Below the pieces are notes generated by a model. It had not been told where the DNA came from. It saw only the letters and a list, made by a program, of their open reading frames with translations, and did no database searches. A stretch of DNA of 50,012 nucleotides from Ferruginibacter sp. Its GTDB lineage: Bacteria; Bacteroidota; Bacteroidia; Chitinophagales; Chitinophagaceae. A program made the translations under genes and the position numbers. Location: assembly GCA_030655145.1 (NCBI GenBank), contig JAURWD010000065.1, positions 1-50,012 on the forward strand. The letters run 5' to 3'. The stretch's first letter is position 1; each line of letters begins with the position of its first letter. Positions 34,375 to 45,898 of this stretch are shown piece after piece.

Positions 34375-34824
34375 TTATTGGTCTGCACCGGTTTTAACTA
34401 ATAAAAGATGATCGCAAACGAGCACGAGTTCGCCATGCTGGTTAATGATCTCGACGTGTTCTGTAACGGTTCCGTAACCGGGCGTCTTGCTTTCGCCTTT
34501 GTGCGAAATGGTGATCTCGGAATGAATGGTGTCACCAATAAAAACCGGTTTTATAAAGCGAAGGCGGTCATACCCACGCGACATCGCCTCTGGATTTATT
34601 TCCGACGCGGTGAGGCCGATACCGATACTAAATACCATGGTGCCGTGGGCTATCCGCTGTTTGAAAGGCTGTGTTTTACACCATTCCGCGTCCATGTGAT
34701 GCGGGAAAAAATCCCCGGTGTGCCCCGCATGTACGACAAAATCTGTTTCCGTAATGGTACGGCCAAGCGTTACCCGTTTGCTCTCCGGGATATAGTCGTT
34801 AAAAAAAATAGACCTGATATACAT
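34375..34824 (-). CDS. MaoC-family acyl-CoA hydratase/dehydratase (hotdog fold)
   Basis: This 149-aa hotdog protein has the hydratase motif in G-D-F-F-P-H-H-M-D (Asp38, His43) followed by A-H-G at 59-61. MaoC enzymes add water to enoyl-CoA thioesters or remove it; the mesaconyl-CoA and itaconyl-CoA hydratases are in this family. Its presence beside two CoA-transferases points to a real CoA-thioester pathway rather than a stray gene. Substrate unknown. It lies 99 nt after the dehydrogenase gene, with an imperfect inverted repeat in the gap. Confidence 0.88.
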   Translation of the reverse strand: MYIRSIFFNDYIPESKRVTLGRTITETDFVVHAGHTGDFFPHHMDAEWCKTQPFKQRIAHGTMVFSIGIGLTASEINPEAMSRGYDRLRFIKPVFIGDTIHSEITISHKGESKTPGYGTVTEHVEIINQHGELVLVCDHLLLVKTGADQ

Positions 34825-34877
34825 ACAATGTTTTTGATCCGGTATTTGCGATGATTGAGTGCTGTTAAATATGTTCT

Positions 34878-34906
34878 ATTCCCGTTACGGTTAGCATAAC
34901 AGGAAT
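34878..34906. promoter_or_regulatory. Imperfect inverted repeat upstream of the MaoC gene
   Basis: ATTCCCGTTA (34878-34887) faces TAACAGGAAT (34897-34906), nine of ten positions complementary, with a 9-nt spacer. No T-run follows, so it looks more like an operator or a structured leader than a terminator. Low certainty. Confidence 0.35.
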
Positions 34907-34923
34907 GAATAAACGATGTAATC

Positions 34924-35994
34924 TTACAGTTGTTCCTGGATGCGAATGCCGCCCGCATCGCTTGACTGGTATGCGGCTTCAACCACTGCCATGGTGCGAA
35001 TCACATCTTCAACATTTGTGGGTAGCGTTGCCTCACCTCCCTCTTTGAAACGCATCAGGCTGGCCATCGTGCCAATAAATGCATCCGGGAACCAGGAGCC
35101 TTCCAACGGAATTGTCTCCCATACCGGGTTCGATCCCGGTTTATGTAAACAATACTCAAAGCTATCGGGCAAACCGCCGGGATAGTTCATCAATAAACCC
35201 ATCTTTGCCTTGATGGCCCCTTTCGTTCCCTCCCACTTGATAAAACTTTCCTGGTGTTGCGAACCAAAATCATGATCATGGTTCGTGTTGATCACCGCGT
35301 GCATGGCTGCGCCATAATCTAAAATGATCGTTGTCCTGGTAGAAGAAAGATCCTTGGCAGGATGCCGCAGGGTCTTGGCCATCACCGAACCAGGTTCTCC
35401 CAAAAAGGAGCGCACGAGATCAATGTAATGAATGCTGTGGTATTGGATCTCGAGCCGCGGATGCACCATCACGTGCGGAAATAATTGCCAGGGCGTATTG
35501 ACCGTCACCCTCACTTCCATGTCATACAAGTCACCGATCAACCCCTGCCCGATCATCCACCTGGCGGCACTAACGTATGGGGCAAAACGCAGTTGACAAT
35601 TGATGGCAGCCACCAGCTTTTTTTTACGACAAGTTTCGAGAATATCTTTTGATTGCTGAAAATGATCACCCATTGGTTTCTGTATTAAAACCGCACTGCC
35701 ATCCGGCAACTGGCTGAGCGATTCAATAAATTGCTCAGGCATAATCGTAAGGTCGTACACAGCATTTGGAGGCGCCTGCCTCACCGCTTCAGCTACCGAA
35801 TCGTACACCAGTGGGATGTCAAATTCCGCTGCTAATTTTTCCGCCTTTGATCTTGTCCTGTTCGTGATGCCCGCCACATCAAATCCTGCCTTACGATAAG
35901 CAGGCAAATGGGCATCTTTTACAATACCACTTGCCCCGATGATGATGATAGGCTGTGAGGTTTTCGGTAAAAGTGGTTTGTACTTGATATCCAT
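34924..35994 (-). CDS. Gfo/Idh/MocA-family oxidoreductase
   Basis: This 356-aa cytoplasmic NAD(P)-dependent dehydrogenase has a Rossmann domain opening with I-I-I-I-G-A-S-G (16-23) in place of the usual G-x-G-x-x-G. The usual E-K-P is Q-K-P here (Gln105, Lys106, Pro107), keeping the lysine. The substrate-domain motif H-S-I-H-Y-I-D-L gives His189 and Asp192. Family members oxidise sugars or inositols, or open lactones in the reverse direction. Its stop-start junction with the amidohydrolase shares one base (35994), so the two are translated together and may work in one step pair: sugar to lactone to acid. Confidence 0.85.
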   Translation of the reverse strand: MDIKYKPLLPKTSQPIIIIGASGIVKDAHLPAYRKAGFDVAGITNRTRSKAEKLAAEFDIPLVYDSVAEAVRQAPPNAVYDLTIMPEQFIESLSQLPDGSAVLIQKPMGDHFQQSKDILETCRKKKLVAAINCQLRFAPYVSAARWMIGQGLIGDLYDMEVRVTVNTPWQLFPHVMVHPRLEIQYHSIHYIDLVRSFLGEPGSVMAKTLRHPAKDLSSTRTTIILDYGAAMHAVINTNHDHDFGSQHQESFIKWEGTKGAIKAKMGLLMNYPGGLPDSFEYCLHKPGSNPVWETIPLEGSWFPDAFIGTMASLMRFKEGGEATLPTNVEDVIRTMAVVEAAYQSSDAGGIRIQEQL

Positions 35995-36848
35995 TAAATC
36001 TTATAAAATTGTTCTGCGTTCCTGTAATAAATGTTTTCTTGTTCCGCGGTACCCACGAGCGCTTCGATCACCTTCGCATACGCCTGCCAGGTATGTTGAA
36101 AACTCCCTGCGAGCAAGGCCACTGGCCAGTTACCACCGAGGAATGCCCGGTCGGTGCCAAAATGTTCAAGTGCAAAAGCGACATAGGGTTTAATTTCATC
36201 CGCGGTCCATTTGTCTTCTTTCTGGCTCGTGTTTCCAAGCCCGGAAATTTTGATAAAAAAGTTTGGATTCTGCGCCGCTGCCTTCATCAGTTCTCCCCAG
36301 GTTCCAAACTTTTCACCGCTGTTGATCGGCGGCTGGTTCAGGTGATTGAGTACCATTTTCAGGTGCGGTACTTTTTCACCCAACTGTATGGCAACCTCGA
36401 GATGCTGCGGTAGTACTCCAACCACATCAAATGGAATATCCGCGTCGGCGAGCAGGCGCAGGCTTTCGATGACTGGTTCCTGCAGCAGCCATTTTGGATC
36501 TGGCTCGTCATGGATTAGGTGGCGAACACCTTTAAAAAATGGATGACTCGCATAAGTTTCCTGCAAAGCAACAGCCGCTTGAGTGGGATCCAATAACGGT
36601 ACCCACCCCACGACGCCAGCTACCCAGTCATTACGGGCCGCCACATCCAACATATAATCCGTGTCTTCAAAACTGTTAGCCGCCTGCACCAGTATAGCGT
36701 CAGTTATCCCCGCTGCAATTCTTTCCTTATCATATTCTTCCGGTAAAAAATCACGGTACAACCGAACATTATCTTCTTTCAGCCAGCTATATTTTGCGCG
36801 GGCAAAACTCCAGCAATGTACATGGGTGTCGATTATTTTATCCAGCAT
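35994..36848 (-). CDS. COG3618 amidohydrolase, sugar-lactonase type
   Basis: This 284-aa TIM-barrel protein has the metal-site H-x-H at His9-His11 (D-T-H-V-H-C-W), V-L-V-Q-A (53-56), V-V-G-W-V (79-83), G-V-R-H (107-110), D-V-V-G-V-L (141-146), L-N-H-L (His169) and K-I-S-G-L (200-204), the pattern of L-fuconolactonase-like amidohydrolases. The last barrel-strand motif, normally G-S-D-W-P-V, is G-G-N-W-P-V with Asn240. The reaction expected from family and context is hydrolysis of a sugar lactone made by the Gfo/Idh partner. The actual substrate is unknown. Confidence 0.85.
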   Translation of the reverse strand: MLDKIIDTHVHCWSFARAKYSWLKEDNVRLYRDFLPEEYDKERIAAGITDAILVQAANSFEDTDYMLDVAARNDWVAGVVGWVPLLDPTQAAVALQETYASHPFFKGVRHLIHDEPDPKWLLQEPVIESLRLLADADIPFDVVGVLPQHLEVAIQLGEKVPHLKMVLNHLNQPPINSGEKFGTWGELMKAAAQNPNFFIKISGLGNTSQKEDKWTADEIKPYVAFALEHFGTDRAFLGGNWPVALLAGSFQHTWQAYAKVIEALVGTAEQENIYYRNAEQFYKI

Positions 36849-36910
36849 GCAGGCCTAAAATGAAATTGATTTCTAAAAATGTTGTACCCGAAATAGCAGC
36901 ACCCTCTTTA

Positions 36911-38056
36911 TTAAACTAATGAAAACTGCTTCGCTATCTCGGCATTGTGTTCCCCCAATAAGGGTGCGCCTTTTTGCGAAGTTAAGATTTGACCATCAAC
37001 CCGTATGGGACAACGTGTTGTTAAAATGTGCAGCCCGTTGCTCGTGTTCACTTCCTGTTCCATTTGCAATACTTTGTATCCCTCCGCGGCCACCAACTCC
37101 TCATAATTCAACACGTTGGAACACCAGATATCAGCTGGTTCCAGCAACGAAAGCCAGTATGCTGTAGATCGGGTAAGCAGGTGCGCTGCGAGAATGGTTT
37201 TGATCTCATCGCGGTGAGTAAACCAATCGGCACTATCCGCATAAATCCCGACACCGGCGCAGCCAAGAATCTCTCCGAGCACAATGATGTTACCCATGGC
37301 CAGGGCCAGGTTTCCATCGCTGGTTTTGTAAATCCCATACGGGGCCGAGATGTAGGCATGCCCGTTATTCACGGCGCTGCGTATTGGTAACTGGTTGCTG
37401 TCATTCAAAAAACAAGTGAGTACTTCAAATTGAAAATCAAGTGCACTTTCAAACATGCTGACTTCAACTAACGAACCTCTTTCTTGCACAGTTCTCTGGA
37501 ACAAGGCTGCGAGAATTCCCTGGCTAAGGTGCACGCCGGCGAGGATATCAACAACCGCTACGCCCATCGCCGTAGGCATACTTCCGTTATCGTTTGTCAG
37601 CCAGGTCATACCCGAAGCCGCCTGCAATAACAGGTCCTGACCGGGCAGATCTTTCCACGGACCCTCTTTTCCATATCCACTGATGGCCGCGTAAACGATG
37701 GCGGGATTGAGGGATTTTACAACTTCGTATCCCAGGCCAAGGCGCTCCATTACTCCCGGCCGAAAATTATGAATCAGCACATCTGCCTGTGCCAATAATT
37801 TTTTAATTCGCTCCAGGTCTTCCCCCAATTTAAGGTCGGCCATGTAGCTTTGCTTGTTGCGGTTGATCGCATGAAAAATGGTGGACTCGCCCTGGATCAT
37901 CACATCGGAAACATAGAGTTCACGACAAATGTCTCCCACATACGGTTTCTCAATTTTTATCACCTGGGCCCCAAGATCTGCCAGGCGTAACCCTGCCGAC
38001 GGCCCGGAGAGAAACTGGCTGAAATCTACAACAACAACGTCTTCGAGTAATTTCAT
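36911..38056 (-). CDS. Class III (CaiB/BaiF) CoA-transferase, paralogue 1
   Basis: This 381-aa CoA-transferase has [10 protein letters not shown] near the start, H-N-F-R-P-G (96-101), S-G-Y-G-K-E-G-P-W (126-134) and the catalytic Asp141 in P-G-Q-D-L-L-L-Q. Family members move CoA between carboxylic acids (for example formyl-, carnitine-, benzylsuccinate- and malate-CoA-transferases). Its start overlaps the stop of paralogue 2 by 4 nt (ATGA). Both copies keep Asp and the same flanking motifs, suggesting a heteromer or two sequential steps. The substrate is unknown. Confidence 0.9.
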   Translation of the reverse strand: MKLLEDVVVVDFSQFLSGPSAGLRLADLGAQVIKIEKPYVGDICRELYVSDVMIQGESTIFHAINRNKQSYMADLKLGEDLERIKKLLAQADVLIHNFRPGVMERLGLGYEVVKSLNPAIVYAAISGYGKEGPWKDLPGQDLLLQAASGMTWLTNDNGSMPTAMGVAVVDILAGVHLSQGILAALFQRTVQERGSLVEVSMFESALDFQFEVLTCFLNDSNQLPIRSAVNNGHAYISAPYGIYKTSDGNLALAMGNIIVLGEILGCAGVGIYADSADWFTHRDEIKTILAAHLLTRSTAYWLSLLEPADIWCSNVLNYEELVAAEGYKVLQMEQEVNTSNGLHILTTRCPIRVDGQILTSQKGAPLLGEHNAEIAKQFSLV

Positions 38057-39210
38057 GCGGGTTGGGTTAAAGTAAGTCCTACTAAAATTTGTTCATTGTT
38101 TGCGCCAAGTGCTGGAGCTGGTTTTGGTGAAAACAGGCGCTCACCATTGAAGCGGATCGGGCACCGGGTGGTGATGATTTTTTTTCCGCGGCTGGTCGTG
38201 ATGGTCTGTTCCATTTCCAGTACTTTATACGCCGGGTGATCCTTGATCTTATTCCAATTGAAAACCTCCATGGCCCAGATATGGCCCTCTTGTAATTTCC
38301 CGATCCAATCTGCCGATGAGGCGCCTACCATATGTTTTGACAGAATATTTTTGATCGCATCCCTGCAACTAAATGTATCGGCCTGGCAATAATCTTTTAA
38401 AGCCTCACAGTTCAAGGCCCTTCCAAGTCGTTCAATATCTACCATCGCGATCGCAATGAATCCATCTGCTGTGGCGTAAATTCCATAGGGAGCGCTGAGC
38501 AAGGGATGCGCATTATTTTCGGCGGAGCGTTTTGGCAACTCCCTGCTCGTGTAATAGGTTGTTAACAATTCAAACTGGAAGTCGAGCAGCGACTCAAGCA
38601 AGCTGAGTTCGATGAGTGCGCCAACCCCTTTTTTCTGGCGACGGATCAACGCGGCGAGTATCCCCTGTACGAGATGGCTTCCACAAATGATGTCAGCGAT
38701 CGCGATGCCGAAAGGAATGGGATTATCATTTTCGTTGCCGCTCGTATAGACAAGACCGGATAAAGACTGGAGCAAGAGATCCTGGCCAGGCCGATCTTTC
38801 CATGGGCCTTCTTTGCCATATCCCGAGATGGTTGCATAGATGATCTTCTTGTTGATGGCACTAACGGACGCATAATCCAATCCAACTTTTTCCATCACGC
38901 CCGGGCGAAAATTATGCGTGACCACGTCTGCGCTATCTATGAGTTTTTTGACCAGTAGCAGATCACCCGGATCTTTGAGGTCAGCAGCGAAACTTTCTTT
39001 ATTTCGGTTGATAGTATGAAAGAGCAGGCTGCTGCCATCATCGGCCCATAAATTTTTTATCGCCAACTGGCGACAAGCATCTCCTGCACCCGGTCGTTCA
39101 ATTTTTATGACCCGGGCTCCAAGATCCGCGAGGCGCAGGCCTGCCGAAGGGCCGGATAAGTATTGGCTGAATTCCAACACGGTCAAACCTTGTAATGGTA
39201 AGTGGTTCAT
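38053..39210 (-). CDS. Class III (CaiB/BaiF) CoA-transferase, paralogue 2
   Basis: This 385-aa CoA-transferase is clearly paralogous to its neighbour: it shares [33 protein letters not shown] and the catalytic Asp144 in P-G-Q-D-L-L-L-Q. It overlaps the solute-binding-fold gene upstream (stop and start share 4 nt) and overlaps paralogue 1 downstream in the same way, so all three are translationally coupled. Adjacent paralogous class III pairs are known to form heteromers (benzylsuccinate BbsEF, malate SmtAB), the nearest precedent. Confidence 0.9.
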   Translation of the reverse strand: MNHLPLQGLTVLEFSQYLSGPSAGLRLADLGARVIKIERPGAGDACRQLAIKNLWADDGSSLLFHTINRNKESFAADLKDPGDLLLVKKLIDSADVVTHNFRPGVMEKVGLDYASVSAINKKIIYATISGYGKEGPWKDRPGQDLLLQSLSGLVYTSGNENDNPIPFGIAIADIICGSHLVQGILAALIRRQKKGVGALIELSLLESLLDFQFELLTTYYTSRELPKRSAENNAHPLLSAPYGIYATADGFIAIAMVDIERLGRALNCEALKDYCQADTFSCRDAIKNILSKHMVGASSADWIGKLQEGHIWAMEVFNWNKIKDHPAYKVLEMEQTITTSRGKKIITTRCPIRFNGERLFSPKPAPALGANNEQILVGLTLTQPA

Positions 39211-40424
39211 AATACACGATTACTTTCCTTGTTAACACAATCTTTGTAAAGGAGGTTGATCCCCTTGATCACACTTGAAGGATACCCGCCGTTCATGAGG
39301 AAATCGCGGATGGGATGCCCGGCCCGGTCCTGGAAATGCAGGTAACCATTGTACCGGGGCCGCACATACGCTTTTTCGATCGCGGGTAAAGTATTTTTAA
39401 AAAAATCATTGCAAAGTTGGTTGACTTCTTTACTCACCCAGGCGCTGCGATGTCCCGGCTGGCCTCCATGTTGCACATAGAAAGTGGATTGGCAACTTGA
39501 AGATGTTATGGCCGCTGCAAACTCCAGGGCTTCTTTAGGATGCTTACTGAATGCGGAAACGGCGATACCTGTGCCGCCGAGCGTACTTCGTAAAGGCGCA
39601 TCATTTACGCTGATCATATCGGTGTATTGAAGCAGGTTTTTGGCGTACCCGTTTCGGGAATAATTAGAATAACAATATGCAAAGGGGCAATACCAGTAGT
39701 CATCTCCGGCACTCATGAGTTCCGCAACAGCGATGGGGTTAAGCTCAAACATTTTTGGATCCACGCGCCGGTATAATTCCTGCATCATCAATAATGCGGC
39801 GGTGCCGGTGCTTACATCAATCACTTCATCTTTATTTTGGAATGGCTCCTTTCCATTCGCGATGCAGAACATAAAGAAGTTCATGAGCAGATCGATCGGG
39901 ATGCCTGGTACTGCGACCTTTCCCTTGTCTGCCAACGCAAGCAGTTCTTCCCAATTAAGGGGACGGAACAGTTGTGCTTTTTTGAAGAGGTCGGGGCGAA
40001 AGCTGGCCACCGGGGTCGCCGCGTCTATTGCCAGCGCCCATTGGTGACCGTTATACTCGTAACTCAGGTGTGACTGACCTACCGTGTTTTTCAATTGATC
40101 TGCCAGGAATTCCGGGCTGAGGTATTCGTCAAGTGGCAGCACACATTTAGTGGCCGCGGCACAGCCAACCCAGGGATGATCGATGATGAGCAGGTCATAA
40201 TCATGGGTAAGATCCTCTAAGGGCTGATCGGCAAACTCCTGCAGGCTGCGTTTTGTCCAGGTAATTTCTATTGCGGGGTGCAGTTCATTAAAACGTTGTG
40301 CAAAAGCCAGCAACGGTGTTAGCCCGCGGCTATGTCCCCAGGTGATACCTTTTAATTTAATTCTTTGTTTTTTAGTGCCCAATGAAAGCGTCGATACTTC
40401 CGGCGATATGGTTGCGTTGTTCAT
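39207..40424 (-). CDS. Solute-binding-fold protein without a signal peptide
   Basis: This 405-aa protein matches the type 2 periplasmic-binding fold (bacterial extracellular solute-binding protein family 1): an early strand [13 protein letters not shown], the helix [18 protein letters not shown] at 75-82, and a hinge-like [10 protein letters not shown]. The N-terminus ([14 protein letters not shown]) is polar, so it appears to stay in the cytoplasm. No ABC permease or ATPase lies nearby. It is coupled by a 4-nt overlap to a CoA-transferase and is 8 nt after GH2. Possible roles are ligand sensor, substrate chaperone or enzyme subunit, all inference. Confidence 0.82.
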   Translation of the reverse strand: MNNATISPEVSTLSLGTKKQRIKLKGITWGHSRGLTPLLAFAQRFNELHPAIEITWTKRSLQEFADQPLEDLTHDYDLLIIDHPWVGCAAATKCVLPLDEYLSPEFLADQLKNTVGQSHLSYEYNGHQWALAIDAATPVASFRPDLFKKAQLFRPLNWEELLALADKGKVAVPGIPIDLLMNFFMFCIANGKEPFQNKDEVIDVSTGTAALLMMQELYRRVDPKMFELNPIAVAELMSAGDDYWYCPFAYCYSNYSRNGYAKNLLQYTDMISVNDAPLRSTLGGTGIAVSAFSKHPKEALEFAAAITSSSCQSTFYVQHGGQPGHRSAWVSKEVNQLCNDFFKNTLPAIEKAYVRPRYNGYLHFQDRAGHPIRDFLMNGGYPSSVIKGINLLYKDCVNKESNRVL

Positions 40425-40432
40425 CGCGGGTT

Positions 40433-43795
<3,363 letters not shown>

Positions 43796-43821
43796 TTAAT
43801 TAATACAGTTGTACCTGGGAA

Positions 43822-45837
43822 CTAGTTTCTCGCCACCGGCAACCAAACCGACATATCGCCTTGACCCCGGTTCGACCAGGCATAATAGGGAATCAATCGG
43901 ATGTTTACAGGTGTCGATGTTGTTTGGAGCGGCCGAAATAATTGGTTGCTCCATTGGTCGTTTGGCAACAGCCTCGCTTCGCCTTCCAGCATTGTAACGG
44001 TTGCATCGTTGATCTTTGTTGATACGGGTTTGAACCGGATACCAGCTGGCAATAACACACGGGAAATATTTGCCGCAGGCAGATCAGCCGATTCGAGGCA
44101 ATACACGATTGGGCCACGTTTTACGGCAACCTGGTTCCGTGTTTCCTCCACCAGTGGATTTGATTCCAACAGGCTAACGGGCATGTCTAACTGCAGTTCT
44201 ATTTGGTCTCCGCTTTGCCATACTGCGGAGGTCAGGAGGTAACCCTGTTTTACAAGCGTATCCTTTACCAGTTTCCCGTTTACTTTTAAACTATAGTTGG
44301 TACACCAATCTGGAATGCGCAGGTGAACCAGCAAAGGTTTGGCCGGTGCTTTGTTGATCCTTATGTTGATCTGTCCATTCCAGGGATAGGATGTTTGCTG
44401 TTCCAGCGAAACAGGAGAACCATCTTTCAACGTGGTCGAGAGGTTATTGCCACCATACATGTTGACGTAGAGCCCTGCCTCGCCAATGCTGTACATATAG
44501 TTGCTTACCTGGGCAATGGTACGAATGATATTGGGCGGGCAACAATTGCTGCGGCTGATATAGGTGGAGCGTCCGCCATTCCACCGCAGGTCGTAAGGGT
44601 AATCCCTGGATGCAGCCAATGGGTTCGTGTAGAAAAAAGAATTGCCGTCGAGACTGATGCCACTTAAAACACTGTTGTACAAACACAGCTCCATTTTGTC
44701 AGCATACTTCGCATCGCCTGTTAATTGGAGCATGCGCCAGTTCCAGAGCACGTTGCCGATATTGGCGCAGGTTTCATTGTGTGCTGTTTTATTGGGCAGC
44801 TGGTAGGCCTTACCGTAAGCCTGTTGAATTTTTTCAATTGAATCGGGTTTGTAAGAGATGCCTTCCTGGGACAGGCCATCGTACAGCGCGCCACATCCAC
44901 CGGTTACGTACATTTTTTCATTGATCACATTGTCCCAGAGCACATTCAAGGTGGACAGCAAGGTCGGGTCACCTGTTTCTGAGAAAACATCGGCCACACC
45001 TGCAAACAAATAGTTTGCTCTTACAGCATGACCGTTTACTTCCTTCATTTCGCGAAAAGGCAGGCGGTCAGAGTTGTCATCAGAGCCTTGCGACTGCCCG
45101 CGGATATCGATCAGTTTTTTTACCAGTTCCAGGTATTTTTTTTCACCGGTTGTACGGTACATTTCCGTGATGCCCATGTAATGAGAAGGACAGATCGCAT
45201 TGCGGGCCTGCTCGGGAGAAGCTGACTGGTAAAAGGAAACCAGGAAATCAGTGGCCTTCGTAGCGACCTTCAGCAAACTCGTCTTACCGGTTACACGGTA
45301 ATGAATACACGCCGCTGTCATCAGGTGGCCGAAATTATACGCCTCGAAACTTAGCTTGTCGTCAAACATCTCCGTCTTGCCGGATTTCCGCTGCTCGATG
45401 ATTGATTTCGTATAGATGTATCCATCGGGTTTTTGTGCCGCTGCGATCACCGCGATGGCGGTGTCCATCATCCTGTCCAACTTCGGATCTTTCGTGATCG
45501 CGTATAAACTGGCAACCGCTTCTAAAGTTTTGTAGAAATCCCCATCATGAAACGAAGGACCGCGAAATCTTCCCGTGTCCAAACCGGCCGCCACCCGGAA
45601 ATTCTGGAAAGCAAAACACCTTTCTTTGCTCGTATAAGTATTCCAGAGATGCGGCACCATCGAGTCGCGGCAAACCTTGAAACGTTCGGCCCAGAAACCG
45701 TTTGTCCATTGAACATCCTGCATCCCCACCCCAGCCAGGCGGGCGTACCGGCTGTTTGATGTATGTACGAGGCTTGTCTGTGCAGTGATTGAAACACACA
45801 ACACCCAGCAAATACAGGTATAAAAAATTGATCTCAT
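43822..45837 (-). CDS. GH127 beta-L-arabinofuranosidase
   Basis: A frame opens upstream at 45942, but it would overlap the GH78 stop and lacks a signal peptide there. I chose the ATG at 45837 (671 aa), which begins a signal peptide (M-R-S-I-F-Y-T-C-I-C-W). The GH127 metal-site residues are clear in this numbering: Glu355 and Cys357 in H-N-E-T-C-A, and Cys432-Cys433 in S-N-C-C-P-P-N. These match the Glu and three Cys of HypBA1, which uses Cys as nucleophile. It should release beta-L-arabinofuranose from pectic arabinan, hydroxyproline-linked arabinan or RG-II side chains. Confidence 0.92.
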   Translation of the reverse strand: MRSIFYTCICWVLCVSITAQTSLVHTSNSRYARLAGVGMQDVQWTNGFWAERFKVCRDSMVPHLWNTYTSKERCFAFQNFRVAAGLDTGRFRGPSFHDGDFYKTLEAVASLYAITKDPKLDRMMDTAIAVIAAAQKPDGYIYTKSIIEQRKSGKTEMFDDKLSFEAYNFGHLMTAACIHYRVTGKTSLLKVATKATDFLVSFYQSASPEQARNAICPSHYMGITEMYRTTGEKKYLELVKKLIDIRGQSQGSDDNSDRLPFREMKEVNGHAVRANYLFAGVADVFSETGDPTLLSTLNVLWDNVINEKMYVTGGCGALYDGLSQEGISYKPDSIEKIQQAYGKAYQLPNKTAHNETCANIGNVLWNWRMLQLTGDAKYADKMELCLYNSVLSGISLDGNSFFYTNPLAASRDYPYDLRWNGGRSTYISRSNCCPPNIIRTIAQVSNYMYSIGEAGLYVNMYGGNNLSTTLKDGSPVSLEQQTSYPWNGQINIRINKAPAKPLLVHLRIPDWCTNYSLKVNGKLVKDTLVKQGYLLTSAVWQSGDQIELQLDMPVSLLESNPLVEETRNQVAVKRGPIVYCLESADLPAANISRVLLPAGIRFKPVSTKINDATVTMLEGEARLLPNDQWSNQLFRPLQTTSTPVNIRLIPYYAWSNRGQGDMSVWLPVARN

Positions 45838-45898
45838 TCCATCTAATAGTTTACCCAACTGGGGTTGATAAAAAATACTTCCCGGTAAAATGATTTCT

